DNA from: an uncultured Eudoraea sp.
GTDB lineage: Bacteria; Bacteroidota; Bacteroidia; Flavobacteriales; Flavobacteriaceae
Length of the DNA stretch: 64,000 bases
Direction of reading: 5' to 3'
Assembly (NCBI RefSeq): GCF_947258925.1
Contig: NZ_CAMYKG010000001.1
Location: 62,001-126,000, forward strand
A program made the position numbers and the translations under genes. The notes beneath the pieces were generated by a model. The model did not search any database. It was not told the origin of the DNA and worked only from the letters and a program-made list of their open reading frames with translations. This document shows positions 27,608 to 35,335 of this stretch, piece after piece. The first letter of the stretch is position 1. Every line of letters begins with the position of its first letter.

Positions 27608-29395
27608 TTAATGGAAGTTTTCATAAATTTTCTTTGCCATAGACTTTCCAACAATATCAGAAAGATCTTTAACAGAAGCTTTTTTTATTCTACTTACAGA
27701 TTTAAATTTTTTGAGCAATACTTCTGCTGTTTTTTTTCCCACGCCTTTAATATGTTCCAGTTCAGAATCAATGGCAGCTTTACTTCGCTTATTTCTATGG
27801 AAAGTAATTCCGAACCTATGGGCCTCATTTCTCAATTGTTGAATTATTTTAAGGGATTCCGATTTTTTGTCCAGATATAAGGGTATTGAATCATTTGGAA
27901 AATATATTTCTTCCAGTCTTTTTGCGATCCCAATAATTGCTATTTTGCCTCTAAGCCCCAATAAATCCAAGCTATTAACAGCAGACGACAATTGTCCTTT
28001 ACCTCCATCTATCACAACAAGTTGTGGCAGACCTGCATCTTCTTCTAACAATCTCTTATAGCGTCTGAATACCACTTCTTCCATTGATTTGTAATCGTCA
28101 GGGCCATCTACAGTTTTAATATTAAAATGCCGGTACTCCTTTTTAGAAGGTTTACCATTTCTGAAAACCACACATGCAGCAACAGGGTTACTTCCCTGAA
28201 TGTTTGAATTGTCAAAACACTCAATATGCCTGGGTTCTTCAGAGAGTCGCAGATCAGTCTTCATCTGTGCCATGATTCGATTAGAATGCCTATCGGGATC
28301 TGTGATCTTTACCTGCTTAAATCTTTCCAGCCTATAATATTTCGAATTTCTTTCCGACAACTCCAATAACTTCTTCTTATCACCCAATTTGGGAACCGTG
28401 ACTTTTAAATCCTCGCTTATTATACATGAAAAAGGGAGAATAAGTTCGCCGGACTGAGAATTAAAACGCTGTCGAATTTCAATAATTGCCAATTGAAGAA
28501 GCTCTTTATCGGATTCTTGTAACTTTTTCTTGATTTCTATTGTGTGGGACCTCACAATAGATCCATGAGAAAGTTGCAGGAAGTTAACATAAGCATAAGC
28601 ATCATCGGAAATAATGCTAAAAACATCAACATTGTTTATTCTTGGGTTTACTATTGTAGATTTTACCTGGTAGTTTTCAAGCACTTCTATTTTATCTTTA
28701 ACACGCTGGGCCTCTTCAAATTGCATTTCACGCGCAAATATCTTCATCTGTTTTTTAAAGTAGTGAAGGGAGGACTTAAAATTACCCTTAATTATTTGTC
28801 TTATATCAGCTATCTGTTTATCGTATTCCTCTGAAGTTTGAAGCCCAACACATGGCCCTTTACAATTACCGAGATGGTACTCCAGACACAATTTGTACTT
28901 ACCTGTATTGATTTTTTCAGAAGATAAATCATAATTACAAGTGCGTAATTGGTATACACTTTTAATAAGTTCGAGCAGAACTTTCACGGTTTTCATACTG
29001 GTATAGGGCCCATAATATTCAGAGCCATCCTTAATAAGTTTCCGAGTTGGAAATATTCGCGGAAAACGTTCATTCTTGATGCAAATCCAGGGATAAGATT
29101 TATCATCTTTCAGCATGACATTATACCTTGGCTGATATTTTTTGATCAGGTTATTCTCCAACAATAACGCATCTGATTCCGTTTTAACGACAATATGTTT
29201 TAAAGAATGGATTTTCTTAACCATGACACGAGTTTTGCCGTACTCATGTCTTTTGTTAAAATAAGAAGTAACTCTTTTTTTTAAATTTTTTGCTTTACCT
29301 ACATATAAAATTTTACCCTCTACATCATAGAATTGATAAACTCCGGGGCTATGGGGTAATGTACTCAATTTAATATCTAAAGGGATATCTGCCAT
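27608..29395 (-). CDS. uvrC: UvrABC excinuclease subunit C
   Basis: Makes the two incisions in nucleotide excision repair with UvrA and UvrB. I take the ATG at 29395 (595 aa, MADIPLDIKLSTLP), the usual UvrC beginning; in-frame sequence up to 29512 has no family similarity and overlaps a promoter-like box. Visible domains: GIY-YIG nuclease (about 12-90, SPGVYQFYDVEGKILYVGKAKNL), Cys-rich segment (CNYDL...CLEYHLGNCKGPC), UvrB-interacting UVR motif (about 205-240, FEEAQRVKDKIEVL), the RNase H-like endonuclease domain (IECFDNSNIQGSNPVAACVVF, VVIDGGKGQLSSA) and C-terminal tandem helix-hairpin-helix (IKGVGKKTAEVLLKKF). The patatin gene follows 17 bases downstream. Confidence 0.96.
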   Translation of the reverse strand: MADIPLDIKLSTLPHSPGVYQFYDVEGKILYVGKAKNLKKRVTSYFNKRHEYGKTRVMVKKIHSLKHIVVKTESDALLLENNLIKKYQPRYNVMLKDDKSYPWICIKNERFPRIFPTRKLIKDGSEYYGPYTSMKTVKVLLELIKSVYQLRTCNYDLSSEKINTGKYKLCLEYHLGNCKGPCVGLQTSEEYDKQIADIRQIIKGNFKSSLHYFKKQMKIFAREMQFEEAQRVKDKIEVLENYQVKSTIVNPRINNVDVFSIISDDAYAYVNFLQLSHGSIVRSHTIEIKKKLQESDKELLQLAIIEIRQRFNSQSGELILPFSCIISEDLKVTVPKLGDKKKLLELSERNSKYYRLERFKQVKITDPDRHSNRIMAQMKTDLRLSEEPRHIECFDNSNIQGSNPVAACVVFRNGKPSKKEYRHFNIKTVDGPDDYKSMEEVVFRRYKRLLEEDAGLPQLVVIDGGKGQLSSAVNSLDLLGLRGKIAIIGIAKRLEEIYFPNDSIPLYLDKKSESLKIIQQLRNEAHRFGITFHRNKRSKAAIDSELEHIKGVGKKTAEVLLKKFKSVSRIKKASVKDLSDIVGKSMAKKIYENFH

Positions 29396-29417
29396 AAGTC
29401 TGAATAGAACTTCATTA

Positions 29418-29425
29418 CAAATGTA
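29418..29425 (-). promoter_or_regulatory. Candidate -7 box for uvrC
   Basis: Minus-strand TACATTTG, a full match to TAnnTTTG, 22 bases before the chosen uvrC ATG. It lies inside the longer alternative reading frame and so supports the shorter start. It overlaps one of two 9-bp palindromes described below. Confidence 0.45.
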
Positions 29426-29453
29426 AGTTACTATCCTTTTAATGTAAGTTACT
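29420..29453. repeat. Tandem palindromic repeat over the uvrC promoter
   Basis: The 13-mer AATGTAAGTTACT occurs at 29420-29432 and 29441-29453, 21 bases apart, i.e. two turns of the helix. Each copy contains the odd-length palindrome GTAAGTTAC (29423-29431 and 29444-29452). The first copy overlaps the -7 box and the second covers the -33 region, as expected for operator sites of a dimeric repressor. Confidence 0.6.
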
Positions 29454-29767
29454 TTATCATTAATAAATGTCCTCCCATCCCTATAATTACCAGAGAAAAG
29501 AGGATTAGTCAAGAAACAGTTAATGGTTTATTAAAGCATTTGAATTCCAGATACTTTGAACATTACAGGACCGGTTTCCCAATGAAAAATATAACTATTT
29601 GACAATCTGTATGTTGCGGCTATAACAATGATTTTTAACAAAAAATATAGACTGGCTGTATGTTAAAAGAATTGTAAATATTGTGCATTTCATCGATTAA
29701 AATGTGCTCTTCATAGGATTAATGCCATTTTTTTATTTATATTTAACCAATAAATTTTACAAACTAC

Positions 29768-29854
29768 ATGGAAAATTATGTCATCACTTTAGGTATGTAC
29801 CTTATTTTGATGCTATTTTTTAAAATATATTTTGCTGTTGCAGCAAAGGATTAA
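29768..29854 (+). CDS. Possible 28-aa single-helix membrane peptide
   Basis: ATG to TAA with 28 codons. The product has a short polar start (MENYVITLG), a continuous hydrophobic helix (MYLILMLFFKIYFAVA) and the end AKD, the look of small membrane subunits or regulators. It is 48 bases upstream of the cyclo-ligase gene on the same strand. No strong ribosome site is seen, though such sites are rare in this phylum. It may be chance; homologues in relatives would decide. Confidence 0.3.
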   Translation: MENYVITLGMYLILMLFFKIYFAVAAKD

Positions 29855-29902
29855 TTTTATTAAAATAGTTCCCCAAACTAGCTACATGTTTAATCGATTA
29901 TT

Positions 29903-30463
29903 ATGCTAAAAAAAGAGCTTCGATTAAACCACCTCAAATTTAGAAAAGAATTATCTTCAGAAGTAATTCCCAATTACAGTTTAAGAATTGCAAATAATCT
30001 TTTGCAACTACCGGTATGGAAATTTGATTACTATCATTTATTCCTGTCAATCACCGAAAAAAATGAAATTGATACGAGTTTCATTATATCCATTCTACAG
30101 GGAAAGGACAAAAATATTGTTGTCCCCAAGGTATTAGATAACAGGAAATTAATTCATTATTTACTCACAGACAATACAACGTTCAGAAAAAATAAATGGC
30201 ATATTCCGGAACCCGAAGATGGGTTAGAAGTACCACCGAACAAAATCGATGTTGTATTTATCCCCCTTCTGGCATTTGACGAACTTGGTTACAGAGTTGG
30301 CTATGGGAAAGGATATTACGATATGTTTATAAATGAATGTCGTGAAGACGTTCTAAAAATAGGGCTTTCCCTATTTAAGCCTGTAAGTAAAATAAGTGAT
30401 GTGCAGAAACACGATTTACGAATGGATTACTGCATCACTCCAGAAAAAGTTTTTACTTTTTAA
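29903..30463 (+). CDS. 5-formyltetrahydrofolate cyclo-ligase
   Basis: ATP-dependent conversion of 5-formyl-THF to 5,10-methenyl-THF, recycling stored folate. The 186-aa protein has the family marks: basic N-terminus LKKELRLNHLKFRKEL, substrate-loop PEPEDGLEVPPNKIDVVFIPLLAFDELGYRVGYGKGYYD with the signature GYGKGYYD, and C-terminal end HDLRMDYCITPEKV. Complete. It is convergent with lspA; the two stop codons share the palindrome TTAA (4-base overlap). Confidence 0.93.
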   Translation: MLKKELRLNHLKFRKELSSEVIPNYSLRIANNLLQLPVWKFDYYHLFLSITEKNEIDTSFIISILQGKDKNIVVPKVLDNRKLIHYLLTDNTTFRKNKWHIPEPEDGLEVPPNKIDVVFIPLLAFDELGYRVGYGKGYYDMFINECREDVLKIGLSLFKPVSKISDVQKHDLRMDYCITPEKVFTF

Positions 30464-31089
30464 TCTTCTTTCTTTCCAAATGCCTTTTTGTTGAATACTA
30501 TTAATATTCCAACACCTGTACTTATAGCTGTGTCAGCTACATTAAACACAGGTTCAAAAAATCTAAAATTATCACCTCCGACAAAAGGCACCCATTGAGG
30601 CCAATTTGCGTCAATAAGGGGAAAATAAAGCATATCAACTACTTTACCATAAAACAGACTACCATAAGGTTCTTCTGAAAATAGTGTAGCTACCTGGTTA
30701 TAGCTATCGTTAAAAATCATGCCATAGAAAAGGGAATCGATAATATTACCAACGGCTCCGGCAAAAATTAAGGACACAGCGGTAATTAATGTAGCTGTCG
30801 AATTCTTCTTTATAATATCGTATAACCAATATCCTATTCCAATAATTGCAAAAAGACGAAAAACAGTGAGTATCAACTTGCCAATTTTGTCAGATACCGG
30901 TAGGATATCACTTAATTTAGCACCCCATGCGGCGCCTTCATTCTCAATAAATAGAATTTTAAACCAGGAGAAGACTTCGGTTGCCTCTCCAAGTTCAAAA
31001 TGCGTTTTGATATATATTTTACTAAGCTGATCTATTACTAAAACAATAACAATAATCAGCAGGGACTTTTTAAAAATCATTCTTGACAC
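30460..31089 (-). CDS. lspA: Lipoprotein signal peptidase (SPase II)
   Basis: Inner-membrane aspartyl peptidase that cuts prolipoproteins before the lipidated Cys. The 209-aa protein has four membrane helices (about 8-26, 60-85, 97-118, 178-200). Catalytic Asp residues are in GAVGNIIDSLFYG and FNVADTAISTGV, and DQLSK in helix 1 is conserved. It is longer than the E. coli enzyme because of a loop (about 125-165, NDSYNQVATLFSEEPYGS) that is common in Bacteroidota. Starts at 31089 or 31080 are both possible. It is third after ileS and the DksA-like gene on the same strand, with a 264-base gap. The many lipoproteins in this window are its expected substrates. Confidence 0.94.
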   Translation of the reverse strand: MSRMIFKKSLLIIVIVLVIDQLSKIYIKTHFELGEATEVFSWFKILFIENEGAAWGAKLSDILPVSDKIGKLILTVFRLFAIIGIGYWLYDIIKKNSTATLITAVSLIFAGAVGNIIDSLFYGMIFNDSYNQVATLFSEEPYGSLFYGKVVDMLYFPLIDANWPQWVPFVGGDNFRFFEPVFNVADTAISTGVGILIVFNKKAFGKKED

Positions 31090-31353
31090 AATAGATTCGG
31101 CTAAAATAAGTATTCTTCCAACAATAGGGCTGGATATTCATTTAAATTAAACCTATGGTGCCATGGATTCAAAGAAGCACAAACGAGGGATTTTTTTCTA
31201 TCCCAATAAATCCAATAATCACAATAGCATTATGAGGCCTGGAACAGCAATTCCAAACCAAAGAGGGGTATTGTTACAAGGATAAAATTGTAAAATTCCT
31301 AAAGGGCAATCCTCTGTTAAATCTAGTAACAAGTTCTCCGACAGGACAACTAT

Positions 31354-31737
31354 TTATTTTTGCATATTCTTAGCCTCGATACTAAGGGTGGCATGAGGAA
31401 CTAATTTAAGCCTTTCCTTATTGATAAGTTTACCGGTAACACGGCAAATACCATAAGTCTTATTTTCTATTCTTAGCAAGGCGTTTTTCAGATCGCGAAT
31501 AAATTTTTCCTGGCGTATAGCCAACTGAGTATTTGCTTCTTTACTCATAGTCTCAGAACCCTCTTCAAAAGCCTTGAACGTTGGAGAGGTATCATCTGTA
31601 CCATTATTTCCATCATTCATGTAAGAGCTCCTGAGCAAATCGAGATGGCTTTTTGCTTTCTCTATCTTTTCTTCTATAAGTACCTTGAATTCTTCCAATT
31701 CTTTATCGTTATACCTTACTTTTAAATCTTGTCCCAT
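31354..31737 (-). CDS. DksA/TraR-like protein lacking zinc cysteines
   Basis: A 127-aa protein with the DksA build: N-terminal helices forming a coiled coil (about 8-92) and a C-terminal globular segment YGICRVTGKLINKERLKLVPHATLSI that aligns with the C4 zinc finger. Of the four canonical cysteines only the first is present (Cys98); the others are Thr101, Ser119 and Ala122. DksA-family proteins bind RNA polymerase through the secondary channel with an acidic coiled-coil tip; a DD pair lies at 48-49 (GTDDTS). Zinc-free members are known in other phyla. Here the fold probably stays, and regulation of transcription is inferred. The gene follows ileS by 4 bases. Confidence 0.88.
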   Translation of the reverse strand: MGQDLKVRYNDKELEEFKVLIEEKIEKAKSHLDLLRSSYMNDGNNGTDDTSPTFKAFEEGSETMSKEANTQLAIRQEKFIRDLKNALLRIENKTYGICRVTGKLINKERLKLVPHATLSIEAKNMQK

Positions 31738-31741
31738 AATT

Positions 31742-34700
31742 TTAGTGTTTTTGGATAGACAATTTTGTGTTTACATCATCAAAGGAAATAGCAACGCCAT
31801 CTTCCATTTGTTCTTCAAAATTAAGTTCAGAAGTTAAGGTTTCATTTTTAATATAGCTAATATTGCTCTTAACCGCTCTTTCAACCAAACCGTCTTTTAA
31901 TATTCTAATATCTATTTTATCTGTTACCTCAAAACCCGAATCTTTCCTTAGGTTTTGAATTCTATTTACCAATTCCCTAGCAATCCCCTCCTGTTTCAGT
32001 TCATCATCAATAGTAATGTCCAATGCTACGGTTAAAGTGCCTGAGCTGGCAACAAGCCAGCCTTCTATATCCTGAGAGGATATCTCTACATCCTCTAACT
32101 GTAATATAATAATTTTATTATTTATATCAAGTGAAATTTTCCCTTCGCGTTCAATTTTTTGGATTTCATTTTGACCCAGTTTGCCAATAGCCGCACTTAT
32201 CAGCTTCATGTCTTTACCAAATCTCGGCCCCAATACTTTAAAGTTAGGCTTTATCCTTTTTACGAGGACTCCTGAAGCATCATCCAAAAGTTTAATCTCT
32301 TTTACATTTACTTCGGTCTTGATTAAATCTGCGACAGCCTGAATCTCTGAGCGCTGTTTTTCATCCAAAACCGGAATCATAATTTTTTGCAAAGGTTGGC
32401 GAACCTTTATCTTTTCTTTCTGACGAATAGACAGAACAAGAGAAGAAATGCTTTGTGCTTTTTGCATTTTACTTTCCAATTCCTTGTTTACATAATAAGG
32501 ATCATATTCCGGAAAGCTAGCCAGGTGAACACTGTCGGAAGCATCCTTAGCTGTTGCCCGGGTTAAATCCAGAAACAGCCTGTCCATAAAGAATGGCGCA
32601 ACTGGTGCAGAGAGTTTGGCAATAGTTACAAGACAGGTATAAAGGGTCTGATAAGCAGATATTTTATCTTCCTGGTAATCCCCTTTCCAAAACCTTCTTC
32701 TGCTTAAACGAACGTACCAATTACTTAGGTTTTCCTGTACATAGTATGCAATGGCGCGTGTAGCTTTAGTAGGTTCATAATTGGCATAAGCTTCATCCAC
32801 TGTTTTAATTAGTGTATGCAACTCTGATAATATCCATTGATCAATCTCCGGACGATTTTCCAGTAGAATTTCCTCTTCAGAGTAATCAAATTCATCAATA
32901 TTGGCATATAAAGAAAAGAAAGAATAGGTATTGTAAAGTGTTCCGAAAAATTTTCTTTTTACTTCAGCTATTCCCTCAGAATCAAACTTTAGGTTATCCC
33001 ATGGGTTGGCATTAGAAATAAGGTACCAACGCGTAGCGTCCGGACCATATTCTTTTATAGTCAACCATGGATCTGCTGCATTCCCCAGCCGTTTCGACAT
33101 TTTTTTTCCTTCCTTGTCTAGAACTAACCCATTGGAAACCACGTTTTTATACGCTACGGAATCAAAAACCAATGTAGCGATCGCATGCAATGTATAAAAC
33201 CATCCTCTGGTCTGGTCAACACCTTCTGCTATAAAATCTGCCGGAAAACTTTCCCGCTGATCAATAATCTCTTTGTTTTCAAACGGATAGTGCCACTGTG
33301 CATAAGGCATTGAGCCACTATCAAACCAAACATCAATAAGGTCGTTTTCCCGTTTCATCGGTTTTCCTGAATCTGAAACCAGGACAATCTGATCAACAAT
33401 ATTTTTGTGAAGGTCTATCTTATCATAATTCTCTTCATTCATATTGCCAACTTCAAAATCAGGGAAGACATCAGCATTCATAATCCCTGCGTCTACGGAC
33501 CTGGCCATTTCCTTTTTCAATTGTTCAACGGAACCAATGATTAGTTCTTCTTTACCATCCTCGGTTCTCCATATGGGTAATGGTATTCCCCAAAATCTGG
33601 ATCTTGAAAGATTCCAATCATTAGCGCTCGCAAGCCAGTTCCCAAATCTTTTCTCTCCTGTGGCTTTTGGTTTCCAGTTTATGGTTTCATTGAGGTCGTA
33701 CATACGCTCCCTCACATCAGTGATTTTTATAAACCATGAATCTAAAGGGTAATACAAAATTGGTTTATCTGTACGCCAGCAATTTGGATAGCTATGCAGA
33801 TATTTTTCGACCTTAAACGCCTTGTTTTCTTCTTTCAAACGAATGGCAATTTCAACATCAACTGAGCGTTCCGGAGCTTGTCCTTCTTCATAGTATTCAT
33901 TCTTGACAAATTTGCCCGCAAGATCCCCCATTTCTTTTCTAAACCTGCCTTGCAAATCCACCAGCGGAACCGGGGTGCCATTTTCATCGAGCACCAACAT
34001 GGGTGGTACAGGCGGATCTGCTTTTTGAGCGACCTGCATGTCGTCTGCCCCAAAAGTAGGAGCAGTATGAACTATTCCTGTACCATCTTCTGTGGTAACA
34101 AAATCTCCTGCAATAACGCGAAATGCATTTTCCCGGTTTTTATAAGGTTGGGCATAAGTGATTAGCTGCTCATATCCAATTCCTACCAATTCTTCTCCGC
34201 TGCAAGATCCCTGTATGTAATACGGTATTTTTTTATCTTCTTTAGAATAAGATAGCAGCTCTTCTTCATTTTCTACTTCAAAAAATCTTCCTGAAAACTG
34301 ATTGCTTATAAGGCTTTTAGCCAATAAAACAGTGGTAGGCAGATATGTATATTGATTGTAGGTTTTAACCCAGGCGTATTCAATTTTTGGGCCAACCGTA
34401 AGTGCAGTATTTGAAGGAAGTGTCCATGGTGTAGTTGTCCATGCCAGGAAATACATGTCACCTTCAATCTCCTTTAAAAAATTCGGTATTGAGTTCTTTT
34501 TAATCTTAAATTGAGCGGTAACCGTAGTGTCTGTAATATCCTGGTAGGTGCCCGGCATATTCAATTCATGAGAACTTAACCCAGTTCCCGCTTTAGGGGA
34601 ATAAGGCTGTATGGTATAGCCTTTATAAATAAGGCCTTTATCATAAATCTGTTTCAAAAGCCACCATACCGTTTCAATATATTTGGGCTTATAAGTAATG

Positions 34701-35143
34701 TACGGATCATCCATATCTACCCAATATCCCATCTTCTCGGTAAGATCATTCCAGGCATCTGTATAGCGCATTACCGCTTTTTTACAAGCCTCATTATATT
34801 CTTCTACTGAAATCTTAGTACCGATATCCTCTTTGGTTATTCCCAATTCCTTCTCTACACCAAGTTCAATAGGCAGTCCATGCGTATCCCATCCGGCTTT
34901 TCGTTTTACCTGAAAACCCTTCATAGTTTTATATCTGGGAAATAAGTCCTTTATGGTCCTTGATATTACATGATGAATACCGGGCATTCCGTTGGCCGAA
35001 GGTGGTCCTTCATAAAAAACATAGCTCTCCTGACCCTCTCTTGTGGTAATACTCTTTTCAAAAATATTCTGGTCCTTCCAGAATTGAAGTATTTCTTCTC
35101 CAACCCTTGATAAATCTAATCCCTTATATTCCGCAAACTTCAT
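31742..35143 (-). CDS. ileS: Isoleucine--tRNA ligase
   Basis: Class I synthetase charging tRNA-Ile, 1133 aa, of the longer eukaryote-like type. Visible: the HIGH-equivalent motif in GPPSANGMPGIHHV (about 48-58), the CP1 editing domain (about 190-400, including FLAWTTTPWTLPSNTALTVGP and GTGIVHTAPTFGADD), the KMSKS motif as GKKMSKRLGN (about 675-685), the anticodon-binding helical domain and a C-terminal extension. All active-site parts are present. It is the first gene of the ileS-dksA-like-lspA set, an order also found in relatives (from memory). Confidence 0.97.
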   Translation of the reverse strand: MKFAEYKGLDLSRVGEEILQFWKDQNIFEKSITTREGQESYVFYEGPPSANGMPGIHHVISRTIKDLFPRYKTMKGFQVKRKAGWDTHGLPIELGVEKELGITKEDIGTKISVEEYNEACKKAVMRYTDAWNDLTEKMGYWVDMDDPYITYKPKYIETVWWLLKQIYDKGLIYKGYTIQPYSPKAGTGLSSHELNMPGTYQDITDTTVTAQFKIKKNSIPNFLKEIEGDMYFLAWTTTPWTLPSNTALTVGPKIEYAWVKTYNQYTYLPTTVLLAKSLISNQFSGRFFEVENEEELLSYSKEDKKIPYYIQGSCSGEELVGIGYEQLITYAQPYKNRENAFRVIAGDFVTTEDGTGIVHTAPTFGADDMQVAQKADPPVPPMLVLDENGTPVPLVDLQGRFRKEMGDLAGKFVKNEYYEEGQAPERSVDVEIAIRLKEENKAFKVEKYLHSYPNCWRTDKPILYYPLDSWFIKITDVRERMYDLNETINWKPKATGEKRFGNWLASANDWNLSRSRFWGIPLPIWRTEDGKEELIIGSVEQLKKEMARSVDAGIMNADVFPDFEVGNMNEENYDKIDLHKNIVDQIVLVSDSGKPMKRENDLIDVWFDSGSMPYAQWHYPFENKEIIDQRESFPADFIAEGVDQTRGWFYTLHAIATLVFDSVAYKNVVSNGLVLDKEGKKMSKRLGNAADPWLTIKEYGPDATRWYLISNANPWDNLKFDSEGIAEVKRKFFGTLYNTYSFFSLYANIDEFDYSEEEILLENRPEIDQWILSELHTLIKTVDEAYANYEPTKATRAIAYYVQENLSNWYVRLSRRRFWKGDYQEDKISAYQTLYTCLVTIAKLSAPVAPFFMDRLFLDLTRATAKDASDSVHLASFPEYDPYYVNKELESKMQKAQSISSLVLSIRQKEKIKVRQPLQKIMIPVLDEKQRSEIQAVADLIKTEVNVKEIKLLDDASGVLVKRIKPNFKVLGPRFGKDMKLISAAIGKLGQNEIQKIEREGKISLDINNKIIILQLEDVEISSQDIEGWLVASSGTLTVALDITIDDELKQEGIARELVNRIQNLRKDSGFEVTDKIDIRILKDGLVERAVKSNISYIKNETLTSELNFEEQMEDGVAISFDDVNTKLSIQKH

Positions 35144-35176
35144 AGTAACGGTTTCCTTTGCTGTAATTTAAGTCTG

Positions 35177-35184
35177 CAAAATTA
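35177..35184 (-). promoter_or_regulatory. Candidate -7 box for ileS
   Basis: Minus-strand TAATTTTG matches TAnnTTTG, 33 bases before the ileS ATG. No TTG at the expected upstream distance. Confidence 0.35.
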
Positions 35185-35335
35185 ATGAATTAGAATGAAA
35201 TTTAAGGTCTTTCACAAAAATGTAATTAGCTAATCCTAGGTGTCGCTTTTGTTAGGAGCAAAAGACCTATGAAATATATACAGAACTATTCTGGGAAAGT
35301 ATACAGGAGAAATCTTGGAAATTCAACTATCCCCA

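Larger units (their letters stand above)
29396..29902. other. 507-base divergent intergenic region uvrC / cyclo-ligase
   Basis: Contains the uvrC -7 box and tandem palindromes at its left end and a possible 28-codon membrane peptide (29768-29854) on the plus strand at its right end. The middle (about 29520-29740) is AT-rich with no structure that I can support. Confidence 0.6.

Noticed and set aside
29396-29512. N-terminal extension of uvrC to an upstream start
   Set aside because: The extra residues do not resemble UvrC, and the region holds a promoter box and tandem palindromes.
31090-31353. Small RNA or gene in the 264-base gap between lspA and the DksA-like gene
   Set aside because: No hairpin with T run, promoter box or open frame that stands out was found.
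35234-35260. CTTTTG/CAAAAG short hairpin upstream of ileS as a terminator or riboswitch
   Set aside because: Only six base pairs, no T run on either strand, no T-box features such as an anti-terminator or specifier could be recognised.
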